Below, one piece after another: positions 31,481 through 39,982 of a stretch of DNA of 45,337 nt; position 1 is the stretch's first letter; each line of letters begins with the position of its first letter. The position numbers and the translations under genes were made by a program. The stretch is taken from NCBI GenBank assembly GCA_019352055.1, contig JABBOB010000014.1, positions 1-45,337 on the forward strand. The letters are read 5' to 3'. Origin of the DNA: Acidobacteriota bacterium. GTDB taxonomy: Bacteria > Actinomycetota > Actinomycetes > Actinomycetales > Microbacteriaceae. The notes beneath the pieces are model-generated. The model was given only the letters and a program-made list of their open reading frames with translations. It did no database searches and was not told the DNA's origin.

Positions 31481-32671
31481 ATGGAACGGATCCTCAAACA
31501 GCGCGACCGCCTGCTGGGCATCAGCGCGCGCCTCGTGGGCCTCGTGTGCACGGGCGCCTCGCTCGCACTGCTCGTGCTCAGCGATCCGCGTCCCGTCCTG
31601 CTGCTGCTCGTGGCTCCGAGCTACGCGGTGCTCGCCTTCGCGCTCGTCCGCATCGGCAGGACGCGGGCGATGCTCTGGCCCGCCATCGCGGTCGGTGCCG
31701 GGCTGGTCACCTCCGTGCTCGTGCGACTCGGGACCATCGGCGCGTTCGACGGTCTGATCGGCCAGCCAGCGGCGTTCCCCGTCGCCTCCGGGTCGGTCGA
31801 CGCCGTGCGGCTCCTCGTGGCCGGCGCCGTCGCCGCCGTCTCGATCGTGCTCACCATCAGCCTCGGCCGGATGATCGTGCTCGTCGGCACGTTCGGCGTC
31901 ACGCTCATCACCTCCGTGATCCTCTTCGCGGGCGACGCCGAGCTCGCCTCCGTCGGACTCTCGGTGCTGGCCGCCTGGATCGGCCTCACGTTCTCGGGAG
32001 CGGTGCTCTCGGCCGCGCTGCTGCGCGCGGCGCGCCGTGTGTCCTCCATCGGCCGCGCGCACCGCAGCGAGCGGCAGGCGAGCGAGACCGAGGCGCAGCG
32101 GCGCCAGGGCGCCCGCCTGCTGCACGACACCGTGCTCGCCACGCTCACCCTCCTCGCCCACTCCGGTGTCGGCGTCAGCCGCGAGGCGCTCCGCCGCCAG
32201 GCCGGCGACGACGCGAAGCTGCTGCGCCAGCTGCGGCTCTCCCCCACCCCGATCTCGATGAGCGGGTCCAACGACGCCGACCAGGGCGACGGACTGAAGA
32301 GCGACAGCCTGCAGGCCGTCCGGACCCGGTTCGAACGCCTCGGGCTCGACGTCAGCTGGCACGGCGCCGGCACCGTCTCGCTCCGTGCGGACCGGCTCGA
32401 CGCCTTCCTGCTCGCGCTCTCCGAGTGCCTCGAGAACGTCCGGCGCCACTCCGGGCTGTCGGAGGCGCACGTCACGATCACGGACGACGAGGCGACGGTG
32501 CGCGCGCTCGTCACCGACAACGGCGTGGGCTTCGAGCCCGCGGCCGTCCCCGCGGGCAAACTCGGCTACCGCGAGTCCATCGTCGGCCGCATCGAAGAGG
32601 CCGGCGGCACCGCCAGGGTCTTCTCCGCGCAGGGCTCCGGCACCACCGTCGTACTGGAGATGCCCCGATGA
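31481..32671 (+). CDS. membrane sensor histidine kinase (HisKA_3-like)
   Basis: 396 residues. The first ~185 residues hold about six hydrophobic helices with short loops and no sizeable extracellular domain. The dimerisation helix has ARLLHDTVLATLTLLAH with the phospho-accepting His215 followed by Asp216. The ATPase domain shows ECLENVRRHSG (N box) and VTDNGVGFEP (G1 box, residues about 344-353), then a G-S-GT-T-V-V-LEMP ending as the G2 end. It is coupled to the next gene (ATGA overlap). The partner regulator is most likely that at 34036. AGGAAG lies just before the ATG; an in-frame GTG at 31451 is possible. Confidence 0.9.
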   Translation: MERILKQRDRLLGISARLVGLVCTGASLALLVLSDPRPVLLLLVAPSYAVLAFALVRIGRTRAMLWPAIAVGAGLVTSVLVRLGTIGAFDGLIGQPAAFPVASGSVDAVRLLVAGAVAAVSIVLTISLGRMIVLVGTFGVTLITSVILFAGDAELASVGLSVLAAWIGLTFSGAVLSAALLRAARRVSSIGRAHRSERQASETEAQRRQGARLLHDTVLATLTLLAHSGVGVSREALRRQAGDDAKLLRQLRLSPTPISMSGSNDADQGDGLKSDSLQAVRTRFERLGLDVSWHGAGTVSLRADRLDAFLLALSECLENVRRHSGLSEAHVTITDDEATVRALVTDNGVGFEPAAVPAGKLGYRESIVGRIEEAGGTARVFSAQGSGTTVVLEMPR

Positions 32672-33987
32672 CCGTCGCCCCGGAGCGGGACGCAGCGCCC
32701 CCCGCGCCGCACCGCAGGGACCTGCGCCTGCAGGCCGTCGCGGACGAGTCGCACCGCCGGCTCCCGTCCCTCCGCCTGCCGCACCTGCCTCATCTGCCGC
32801 ACCTGCCCTCGGAGCGCCTGCGCTCGTCGCGGACGAGTCTCGGCACCGGCTTCATCGGCATCGCCGCGACGCTCGTCGCCGTGCTGCTGCTGTCGTTCGA
32901 CGTCGCGCACTTCGCCGCCGAGTGGGGCACCTACGCCCAGCCGGGTCTCGCCGCGCTCGCGTGGCTGCTGCTCGCCGGGCTGCTCGTCGTGCTCGCCGTC
33001 GCCGCCCGAACGGCCGGCGACGTGCTGGACTCCCTGGTCAGCCTCGGCATCGTGGCGGGGCTCGGCGTCGTCGTCGCGCTCGACGCCGGCGCCGTGTGGG
33101 CGAACCGAGACCTCGGGCACGACCTGACCGCTGCCCCCGCCGCCGGCTTCGTGCTGCTGGCGATGGTCGGTGTGCGATCGAGCCGCAGCATCACCGCGGC
33201 CGCCGGGCTGCTCGGCCTCTCCCTCGCGACGCTGCTCCTCGTCGCCGACCTGCAGTCGCCGCTGCCGTTCGCCGCGATCGTCGACGGCATCGCGATGATC
33301 GCCAAGGCGGTCGCTCCGGCGATCGTGGCCGCGTGGATCGTGCACGTCTTCCGCAACATCGTCTCGGCCGAGCTCGAACGGGTGCTCGTCGCCTCCACGA
33401 CCACAGCTCCGCGGTTCTCGGTCGGCATGCTGGCATCGGTGGAGCTCGCCCGCCTCGACCTGGCCGCCGAGCAGCTGATGGACGGGATCTCCTCCGGACG
33501 CACCCGTCTGCCGTTGAACCCCGCCACCGCGCAGGCCGCCGCCGAGCTCGCGACCGAGCTGCGCCTGCACCTGATCGAGGGACGCAGGCAGACCTGGCTC
33601 TACCACGCGATCACGGAGTCGGAGCTGCTCGGCCGTGCCGTGACGCTGTCCGACCCGGAGTCGCTGGCCGGCCTCCTCGACCCGAAGCAGCGCGACGGAC
33701 TGCTCCAGGCGGTGTGGCTGATGCTCGGCGACGCTCCCGAGCGCTCGCGTCGGTCAGCAGCCCGGGTCGCCATCGAGATCACGGTCGGACCAGCGCGTCC
33801 GACCGAGGGCAAGGCCCGCACGATGCTGGTCCCGATCGTGGTGCAGACCACCGGCGTGGCGCGGAGCCGGGTCGACCCGGCCACATGGGACGCTATGCGG
33901 AAAGTCGGGCGGCACACCGATTCGCAGCGCGGCGGAAGCCTCTGCGTGGAGATCGACTGCGTGGTCGATCGTCCTGCCGAACGCTGA
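32668..33987 (+). CDS. membrane protein with degenerate kinase-like C-terminus
   Basis: 439 residues. The N-terminus is basic and carries the tandem repeat LPHLPHLPHLP at about 38-48. Some 4-6 hydrophobic helices fill residues ~60-240. The last ~180 residues are soluble: RFSVGMLASVELARLDLAAEQL, then LDPKQRDGLLQAVWLMLGDAPERS and a final GGSLCVEIDCVV. By position these segments resemble the N-box helix and the last strand of a histidine-kinase ATPase domain, yet no His-Asp pair, N-box Asn or DxGxG is present. I infer a pseudo-kinase. The ATG overlaps the kinase TGA, so the two are made together. Confidence 0.8.
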   Translation: MTVAPERDAAPPAPHRRDLRLQAVADESHRRLPSLRLPHLPHLPHLPSERLRSSRTSLGTGFIGIAATLVAVLLLSFDVAHFAAEWGTYAQPGLAALAWLLLAGLLVVLAVAARTAGDVLDSLVSLGIVAGLGVVVALDAGAVWANRDLGHDLTAAPAAGFVLLAMVGVRSSRSITAAAGLLGLSLATLLLVADLQSPLPFAAIVDGIAMIAKAVAPAIVAAWIVHVFRNIVSAELERVLVASTTTAPRFSVGMLASVELARLDLAAEQLMDGISSGRTRLPLNPATAQAAAELATELRLHLIEGRRQTWLYHAITESELLGRAVTLSDPESLAGLLDPKQRDGLLQAVWLMLGDAPERSRRSAARVAIEITVGPARPTEGKARTMLVPIVVQTTGVARSRVDPATWDAMRKVGRHTDSQRGGSLCVEIDCVVDRPAER

Positions 33988-34035
33988 CCTCCTTCGAGAT
34001 TTCCCACCGTTACACCTCAGAACCGGAGCACACGA

Positions 34036-34689
34036 GTGACCATTGACACCCGGACCATCCGCCTCGCGATGGTCGACGACCATCGGATGCTGCTCGGCGG
34101 TCTCACCGAGTGGATCCGCGGCTACGAGGACATCGAGCTCGTGGCCGCCGTCACCACCTTCACGGAGCTGCTGACCCACCCCAAGTTCCCGGTCGACGTC
34201 GTCCTGATGGACGTCGACCTCAAGGACAACTCCCCCGTGTCGCTGCGCCTCGCGCAGCTGAAGCAGACCGGGGTGGCGACGGTGCTGATGTCGAGCTACT
34301 CGGAGCCGCAGATCGTCCGCGAGGCGCTCGCCTCCGGTGCGCTCGGCTACGTGCCGAAGTCCGAGGACATCTCGATGATCGTCAAGGCCATCCGCGCGGC
34401 CGGCCGGGGCGAGTCGTACATCTCCGCCGAGCTCGACCTCGCGATCAACTCGGGCGACGTCGGGGGTTCGCCGAAGCTCTCCGCCCAGGAGCGCCGTGTC
34501 ATGGCGCTGTACGGCGGTGGCGAGCCGGTCAAGACCGTCGCGTACGAGCTCGGCATCTCCGAGGAGACCGCCAAGTCCTACCTCAAGCGCATCCGCGAGA
34601 AGTACCGCGTCGCGGGCTTCGACGTGGGCACCAAGGTCGCGCTGCGCAAGCGCGCGATCCAGGACGGCATCCTGCTCCAGACGGACTAG
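34036..34689 (+). CDS. NarL/LuxR-like response regulator, intact receiver
   Basis: 217 residues. The receiver domain (about 8-125) has the acidic pair Asp14-Asp15, phospho-acceptor Asp59 in VVLMDVDLKD, Ser86/Ser87 in VLMSSYSE and Lys108 in YVPKSED, a complete site. The C-terminal HTH (about 145-205: LSAQERRVMALYGGGEPVKTVAYELGISEETAKSYLKRIREKYRVAG) is a divergent LuxR/GerE type. GTG start, 48 bp after the pseudo-kinase gene; a weak GGAG lies upstream. It is probably phosphorylated by the kinase at 31481. The gene is followed by a strong palindromic terminator. Confidence 0.92.
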   Translation: MTIDTRTIRLAMVDDHRMLLGGLTEWIRGYEDIELVAAVTTFTELLTHPKFPVDVVLMDVDLKDNSPVSLRLAQLKQTGVATVLMSSYSEPQIVREALASGALGYVPKSEDISMIVKAIRAAGRGESYISAELDLAINSGDVGGSPKLSAQERRVMALYGGGEPVKTVAYELGISEETAKSYLKRIREKYRVAGFDVGTKVALRKRAIQDGILLQTD

Positions 34690-34712
34690 GACGAGTACCG
34701 ATCACAGCTCGT

Positions 34713-34742
34713 CGGCCGGTTCTCCCGCGGGAGAACCGGCCG
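34713..34742. terminator. 30-bp perfect palindrome, terminator of the response regulator
   Basis: The 30 bases read the same on both strands; as RNA they form a 13-bp stem with a CGCG loop followed by GTTTCC. It sits 24 bp after the stop of the response regulator. Confidence 0.7.
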
Positions 34743-34807
34743 TTTCCGCGTCCCCGCTCCGCACCGCGTCCCGCCCCGCCTCGCCTCGCACCTCGGCAGG
34801 CCCGATC

Positions 34808-34892
34808 AGCACCTCAACAGGCCGGCGCCTCTTGGGCAGGCTGCTGGGCGCCTCCGGAGCCTGCCGAAGCGAGCGCAGCCTGTCGAGGTGCT
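34808..34892. repeat. nested inverted repeat (REP-like)
   Basis: Outer arms 34808-34822 and 34878-34892 pair at 14 of 15 bases; inner arms GGCAGGCT (34835-34842) and AGCCTGCC (34858-34865) pair fully. GCCTGTCGAGGTGCT resembles the CTTCGACAGGCTC-type REP motif found in many actinobacteria. The right arm reaches the stop codon of the MFS gene. Confidence 0.55.
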
Positions 34893-36165
34893 ACGCCTCC
34901 GGGGCCGGGCGGCCGGGAAGGGCTGCGGGTCGCTGTCCGCGGTGTTCGATCCCGAACGCGACGACGGCGATCCCGAGGCCGAGCGACGTGACGCCGATCC
35001 CCACCGCGATGGGCGACAGGTAGCCGAGGCCGCCGGCGATGGCGACGGCGCCGAGCGCCGCACCGAGCGAGTTGCCGATGTTCAGGGCGGAGTGCGTCGA
35101 TGCCGCGGCGATCGTGGTCGATCCGGCGGCGACGTCCATCAGCCGCACCTGGATGGCCGGACCGAGCACGGAGGCGAAGACTCCGATCAGGAAGACGCCG
35201 GCGAACAGCCCGACGACGGTGTGCGCTCCGACCAGCAGGACGATGAGGGCCAGCAGGGTCCCGACGAACCCGACGATCACCGACCGGCGGATCCCGCGGT
35301 CGACGAACCGTCCGCTCGCGACGTTGCCGACCGTCATCCCGAGGCCGAAGACGATGAGCACGACCGGCACCGCGGAGGCGCTCAGCCCGGTGATGTCCGT
35401 CGTGATGGGAGCGACGTACGTGTATGCGGCGAACAGCCCGCCGAAGCCGATGGCGCCGAGCGCGACGGCCAGCCAGACCTGCAGACGTGCGAAGGCGCGG
35501 AGCTCCGTCCGGATCGTCGCAGCGGGATCGCCCGGCCCCTTCGGGACGGCGATCAGCACCGCGACGAACGTGAGGGCGAACGCTGCGGCCACGACGAGGT
35601 ACGCGACCCGCCAGCCCACCGCCTGCCCGATCGCGGTCACCGCCGGGACGCCGACGACGTTCGCGATCGTGAGCCCGAGCAGGACCGACGTGGCGGCCTG
35701 GCCGCGCCTGCCGGGACCGAGCAGCTCGGACGCGGCGACGGTCGCGATGCCGAAGTAGGCGCCGTGCGGCAGCCCTGCGACGAACCGCGCGGCCACGACG
35801 AAGCCGAAACCCGGAAGGACCGCCGTCGCGACCGTGGCGAGCACGAACACGACCAGGAGCCCGAGGAGCACGGTCTTGCGGGGCAGGCGTGCGGTGACGG
35901 CGGCGAGCACCGGCGCGCCGACCACGACGCCTGCTGCGTACGCCGAGACCAGGATGCCGGCCTGGGCGATCGCGTCCGAGCTCGATACGGCGTACGCCTG
36001 CGGGAGCAGCTCCCTGGCGATATCGGGCAGCAGACCGGAGGCGACGAACTCGGTGGTGCCGATCGCGAATCCGCCGAGCGCCAGCGCGGCGAGCGCGAGG
36101 GCGACCACGGCGCGGGAGTGCTGCACCGGGTCCGCGGACGCTCGGCCGCGGACATCGGGACCCAT
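34891..36165 (-). CDS. MFS transporter (DHA1, AraJ/YdhP-like)
   Basis: 424 residues with 12 hydrophobic helices. TTEFVASGLLPDIARELL after helix 1 is the mark of the AraJ/YdhP/NepI branch, and the LPRKTVLLGLL segment is motif A. PHGAYFGIATVAAS follows in helix 4-5, also typical. Members export arabinose, purine nucleosides or drugs; the substrate here is unknown. The -10 box for a leaderless transcript (TAGGCT at 36174-36179) overlaps the stop codon of the upstream glycosyltransferase gene. Confidence 0.9.
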   Translation of the reverse strand: MGPDVRGRASADPVQHSRAVVALALAALALGGFAIGTTEFVASGLLPDIARELLPQAYAVSSSDAIAQAGILVSAYAAGVVVGAPVLAAVTARLPRKTVLLGLLVVFVLATVATAVLPGFGFVVAARFVAGLPHGAYFGIATVAASELLGPGRRGQAATSVLLGLTIANVVGVPAVTAIGQAVGWRVAYLVVAAAFALTFVAVLIAVPKGPGDPAATIRTELRAFARLQVWLAVALGAIGFGGLFAAYTYVAPITTDITGLSASAVPVVLIVFGLGMTVGNVASGRFVDRGIRRSVIVGFVGTLLALIVLLVGAHTVVGLFAGVFLIGVFASVLGPAIQVRLMDVAAGSTTIAAASTHSALNIGNSLGAALGAVAIAGGLGYLSPIAVGIGVTSLGLGIAVVAFGIEHRGQRPAALPGRPAPEA

Positions 36166-36173
36166 CGGGGACG

Positions 36174-36179
36174 AGCCTA
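36174..36179 (-). promoter_or_regulatory. -10 box (TAGGCT) containing the upstream gene's TAG stop
   Basis: TAGGCT ends eight bases before the MFS ATG at 36165. Its first three bases are the stop codon of the gene at 36177-37430. Confidence 0.4.
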
Positions 36180-37430
36180 CGCGCGCTCCCGGATGGTGCC
36201 GACCGCCGCCGTCGGCGCGGTGCGGAGCCTCGGCTCGGGCGGCAGCACGCGCAGCTCGATCAGGCACCACGCGAGCAACGCGAGCTCGATGCCGTTCCGC
36301 AGGGTCAGCACCGCGATCACCCACGGCGTCGGCGTCGTGACGCCCTCGTAGAACCAGGGGTAGATCGCCTGGGTGAGTCCCGCCGCCACGAGTACCAGCA
36401 CGGCCGGCACCCGGAACCGCTTCGGGGACACCACGAGCCCGAGGATGACCGGTGCGACGTACCAGGTGAGGTACTGCGGAGATCCCACCTTGTTCAGCGC
36501 GACGACGGCGCTCACGTACCCCAGCGCCGCGACCGCCAGCACCTCGGCCGGCGCCGCCTTGCGCAGACGGGCGAGGAGCGTCAACAACGTGAGCACGAGC
36601 ACGCCGATCGCCAGCACCGGCGTCATCACCGCGGCGACCTGGGTGACCCCAGTTCCCCGCAGCTGGAACGTCAGGATGCTCGTGTCGTAGTAGACACCGA
36701 CCCCCGGATCGCCGAGCGCGGCCGACCAGAGCCACGGCAGCGCGACCGGCGCCTCCACCTGGATCCCGCGCGACGCCTGGGCGCTGACGAACGAGAAGAC
36801 CGTCCCCCTCGCGCCGGCGAGCAGCGCGAGCCCGATGATGACGGCGGACGTGAGGGCTGCGGCGGAGACGGTGGAGGCGATCCGGCGCGCCGTGAGCAGC
36901 ATCGCTGCGACGACGGCCGCGGGCCACACCTTGATCCATGCGGCGATGGTGAGCAGCACGGTCGCGACGGCCGGCCGATCGGCGAGCAGCAGCACTCCGA
37001 CGACCGCGAACGGGAGCGCGATGCCGTCGATCCTGGCGAGCGCGACCGGCCCGATGAGGAACGTGCAGAGCAGCCACCACCAGGCGAGCCCGCGCCCCCG
37101 CCGCGCGACCAGCACGAGCGCGGCGGCGTCGAGCACCGCGACCATGACGAGCCAGATGACCAGGTAGTGCCTGCCGCCCATGAGCCCGGCCAGCAGCATC
37201 GGCGGCAGCGCGGCGATCGGGTAGACCCAGTTCGTGTCGATGCCCACGAGGACGCCGGAGGAGTGCCAGTAGTCGACCCAGAACCGGTACACCCCGGTCA
37301 CGTCGCCCGCAGGTTGATTCGGCGCCACCGCGAAGCAGAGCGCCGACAGCACCGCGTGCACCACCACGAAGCCGAGCGCGAGGAGCAGCCAGTCGCGGAC
37401 CGAGGATGCGGGGCGCCGCGCTTCGGTCAC
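36177..37430 (-). CDS. GT87-like polyprenol-phosphate mannosyltransferase, membrane
   Basis: 417 residues with about ten hydrophobic helices. A loop with VYRFWVDYWHSSGVLVGIDTNWVYP precedes the next helix, followed by ARIDGIALPFAVVGVLLLA and AAWIKVWPAAVVAAML, the conserved pattern of GT87/DUF2029 glycosyltransferases (IKVWP equals the family's (I/L)K-x-(Y/W)P). They use polyprenyl-phosphate mannose outside the membrane to build lipoarabinomannan-like glycans. Which acceptor is used here is unknown. GTG start seven bases after TACGGT, so leaderless. Confidence 0.82.
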   Translation of the reverse strand: MTEARRPASSVRDWLLLALGFVVVHAVLSALCFAVAPNQPAGDVTGVYRFWVDYWHSSGVLVGIDTNWVYPIAALPPMLLAGLMGGRHYLVIWLVMVAVLDAAALVLVARRGRGLAWWWLLCTFLIGPVALARIDGIALPFAVVGVLLLADRPAVATVLLTIAAWIKVWPAAVVAAMLLTARRIASTVSAAALTSAVIIGLALLAGARGTVFSFVSAQASRGIQVEAPVALPWLWSAALGDPGVGVYYDTSILTFQLRGTGVTQVAAVMTPVLAIGVLVLTLLTLLARLRKAAPAEVLAVAALGYVSAVVALNKVGSPQYLTWYVAPVILGLVVSPKRFRVPAVLVLVAAGLTQAIYPWFYEGVTTPTPWVIAVLTLRNGIELALLAWCLIELRVLPPEPRLRTAPTAAVGTIRERA

Positions 37431-37437
37431 AGGGCAG

Positions 37438-37443
37438 ACCGTA
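37438..37443 (-). promoter_or_regulatory. -10 box (TACGGT), leaderless promoter of the GT87 gene
   Basis: TACGGT on the minus strand ends seven bases before the GTG at 37430; the palindromic repeat lies a further 30 bp upstream. Confidence 0.5.
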
Positions 37444-37474
37444 TCGACTCCCGGCGACGTCCGCTCACCGGCCT

Positions 37475-37554
37475 CGCGGATCCGGAGATCCTCGGCGACA
37501 CCCCGCGAGGCCGGCGACGCTGGCGGGGTGTCCCGGGGCGTCTCCGGATCCGCG
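37475..37554. repeat. 80-bp palindromic repeat, copy B
   Basis: Outer arms CGCGGATCCGGAGA (37475-37488) and TCTCCGGATCCGCG (37541-37554) pair perfectly; inner arms GACACCCCGC (37497-37506) and GCGGGGTGTC (37523-37532) also pair perfectly. It follows the stop of the oxidoreductase gene by five bases on the minus strand and precedes the GT87 promoter. It shares its left 28 bases and right end with copy A at 15668. Confidence 0.75.
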
Positions 37555-37559
37555 ATGGC

Positions 37560-39101
37560 TCAGTAGCCCGCGAAGGCGTCCGTGCGGATGCGCCGCACCC
37601 CGAGCTCCGTGAGCACCGACCGCGCCGTGCCGAGGAAGGCGGGCGACCCGGACACGTAGGCGATGCGGGCGGACGGGTCGGGAACCACCCCCGCGAGGGC
37701 GGCCGCGTCGAACGTCGTGGACACGTGCCAGTGCTCGGGCAGCGGCGGCAGCGCCTCCGGGTCCGGGCAGACCAGCAGCACCCGGAGCCCCGTCGCCATG
37801 AGCTCGGACAGGTACGGCACGTCGGCGGCGGCCGGGACGCGATCGACGAGCAGCACGTCGCGCGGCGGGGCTCCCGCGGCCACCTCCGCGGCGTCGTGCC
37901 GCAGCTGGCTGACGAACGGCGTGATCCCGATGCCGCTCGCCACGAGCAGGAGCGGCACCCGCCGGTCGTCTGGCAGCGTGAAGCCGCCCGTCACCGTGAC
38001 CGCTCGGGCTGCCGAGCCGACCGACAGGTCGTCCAGCGCGCGCTTGAACGTGCTGAGGGGCTCGCGGAGGCGGACCGCGACCCGGACGGTGCCGTCGGCC
38101 TCCTCCGGCGCGGACGCGATGGTCAGACTCCGCCGGGTGCCGCGGAGGTCGCTCGAGCCGTGCGGCAGGTGCAGCTCGAGGTACTGGCCGGCACGATGCC
38201 GGAGGGGGCGGTCCGGCTCGAAGGCGTACTCGACGGTCGTGGGGGTCAGCGCGCGCTTGCCGACGAGTCGGAGGCCCGCGGCACTCGGCCGCGCGGCGAT
38301 CAGGGCGAACACGTTGCCGATCAGCAGCGCGAGCTCGGGGGTGAGGCGCAGCGTCAGGATCGTGATCGGGGCGACGGAGGGCACCGCGAGCAGGACCGCG
38401 ACGAGCGCGGCCTCGGCGTAGCGCTGACCGCGGCGGGGCGGCAACGTGATCGGCTCGGTGAACATGATGCCTGCGAGGAACAGCAGCGGTGTCGACGGCA
38501 GGAATGCCAAGGCGTCGACGACGGCGGTGCCCCCGGCGGCGACGACCCCGGCCTGCAGCAGGCCACCGAGCACGACGAGCAGCGCGACGGGGCCGACGAT
38601 GCGCATCCGGACCGCGACGAGCACGACTCCGAGGAGCAGGAGCGGGAGCAGCACCGGCGTGGCGACCCACCAGGCGGATCCGACCTGACCGGTGAGACCG
38701 ACGACGAACAGCCCGGTCGCCGCGGGGTTGAGCACGTGGCGACCGCCGAGCCGGATCAGGTACTTCGACGCGTCGGCCACGAGCGCCGCCGCAGCGGTGA
38801 GCGCGAGCGAGGAGGGCGCGGTCGACGGGAAGACGACGAGGAACAGGATGAGCCCCGTCACGAGCGCCGAGTCCCCCACAGGCCGGGCGCGGGCGAGCGA
38901 CGCCATCAGCCGGTCCCCGACGACCGATGCGGCGAGGGCGGTCACGAGGGTCGCGACGAGCGCCGGGAGCTGCTGCTGCAGCACGCCCGCGGCGGACAGC
39001 ACGAGCGCGGCGAGCGACAGCCCGGCGAGCACCAGGAGGACGAGCCGCAGCATGGGCACGCGGCCGATCACCGCGTCGACGCGGCCGAGGCCGAGCCTCA
39101 C
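37560..39101 (-). CDS. NqrB/RnfD-like membrane domain fused to a ferredoxin-reductase-type domain
   Basis: 513 residues. Residues ~15-275 have about nine hydrophobic helices, with KYLIRLGGRHVLNPAATG at 113-130, the cytosolic-loop signature of NqrB/RnfD proteins. Residues ~280-513 form a ferredoxin-NADP-reductase-type unit: RAGQYLELHLPHG, the FAD motif RRSLTIAS at 323-330 and NAD(P) motif VASGIGITPF at 387-396. The design passes electrons from NAD(P)H through FAD into the membrane. No clear flavinylation motif (S/T-G-A-T) is present; STP at 203-205 is the nearest. It is coupled to ApbE by a 4-bp overlap (GTGA). Confidence 0.88.
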   Translation of the reverse strand: MRLGLGRVDAVIGRVPMLRLVLLVLAGLSLAALVLSAAGVLQQQLPALVATLVTALAASVVGDRLMASLARARPVGDSALVTGLILFLVVFPSTAPSSLALTAAAALVADASKYLIRLGGRHVLNPAATGLFVVGLTGQVGSAWWVATPVLLPLLLLGVVLVAVRMRIVGPVALLVVLGGLLQAGVVAAGGTAVVDALAFLPSTPLLFLAGIMFTEPITLPPRRGQRYAEAALVAVLLAVPSVAPITILTLRLTPELALLIGNVFALIAARPSAAGLRLVGKRALTPTTVEYAFEPDRPLRHRAGQYLELHLPHGSSDLRGTRRSLTIASAPEEADGTVRVAVRLREPLSTFKRALDDLSVGSAARAVTVTGGFTLPDDRRVPLLLVASGIGITPFVSQLRHDAAEVAAGAPPRDVLLVDRVPAAADVPYLSELMATGLRVLLVCPDPEALPPLPEHWHVSTTFDAAALAGVVPDPSARIAYVSGSPAFLGTARSVLTELGVRRIRTDAFAGY

Positions 39102-39982
39102 CGGAACACCTCCCCGGGCAGCGCCACGGACCAGTCGGTGACGCCGTCGGTCCGCATCCGCACGTACTCGAAGTCGTAGGCGTCCGCAAGCGACTCCGGC
39201 TGGACGAAGAACAGCGCGGTCGCGAGCGCGTCGGCGAGCATCGCCGTGTCCGCGAGCACCCAGGTCGCCGCGATCGTCTCGACCGGACGGCCCGTGCGCG
39301 CGTCGAGGACGTGGTGCAGGCGACGGCCGCCCTCGGGGCTCCAGTCCCGTCGGTTCACCGCGGACCCCGCGATGGCGCCGTCGGCGACCTCGACGACGCC
39401 GATGGCGGCCTCCGGATCGTAGGGGTGCTCGAGCGCGACGCGGAGGGGCAGGCCGGCCACCCGCAGGTCGCCGCTCGCGTCGACGAGCGCGTCGGCGTGT
39501 CCGGCTGCCGCGAGCTCCGCCGCGACGACGTCGACCAGCTGCCCCTTGCCCGCGCTGCCCACGTCGAGCAGCGCAGGCGGCACGGTCCGCACCACGGAGC
39601 CCGTGCGCTCGACGACGGCGGCAGGGGCCGGCAGGTAGCCGTCCTCCGGCCGGAGCGTGACGTCGGCGCCGTAGCCGAGATGGTCGAGCGACGCGGCGAC
39701 GAACGGGTCGACGGCGCCACCCGAACGCGCACGGAGGTCCCCGAGCAGATCGAGCAGGGGCGCGGCGGTGGGGCCGAGGTCGACGGCTTCCCCGCGGGCG
39801 ATACGGGCCACCCCCGAATCATCCCGGAAGCGCGACCAGATCGCGTCGTACGCCGCGACGACGGCATCGACCCGGCCGAGGAGCTCGCCGCCCATCGGCT
39901 CGGCGGTCGTGAGCGTCCAGCGTGTGCCGATCGCGTCGAACGTCGCGCTCGTGCGCGACCCCGGGCGGGGCACCTCACGCAC
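39098..39982 (-). CDS. apbE: ApbE family FAD:protein FMN transferase
   Basis: 294 residues. ApbE attaches FMN to a Thr/Ser in membrane electron-transfer proteins such as NqrB/C and RnfD/G. The family's FDAIGTRWTL at about 15-24, LDVGSAGKGQLVD with the FAD/Mg-binding G-x-x-x-K-G (about 142-154), LVDASGDLRV and HHVLDARTGRP near the C-terminus, then LADTAMLADALATALF are all visible. No lipobox or signal peptide is seen, so it may act in the cytosol or be exported without anchor. Overlaps nnrD by eight bases upstream and the NqrB/FNR gene by four downstream. Confidence 0.93.
   Translation of the reverse strand: MREVPRPGSRTSATFDAIGTRWTLTTAEPMGGELLGRVDAVVAAYDAIWSRFRDDSGVARIARGEAVDLGPTAAPLLDLLGDLRARSGGAVDPFVAASLDHLGYGADVTLRPEDGYLPAPAAVVERTGSVVRTVPPALLDVGSAGKGQLVDVVAAELAAAGHADALVDASGDLRVAGLPLRVALEHPYDPEAAIGVVEVADGAIAGSAVNRRDWSPEGGRRLHHVLDARTGRPVETIAATWVLADTAMLADALATALFFVQPESLADAYDFEYVRMRTDGVTDWSVALPGEVFR

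Noticed and set aside
34891..37080. Long minus-strand frame extending the MFS gene upstream to 37080
   Set aside because: The upstream 300 codons lie in the GT87 gene in another frame; the leaderless box supports the start at 36165.
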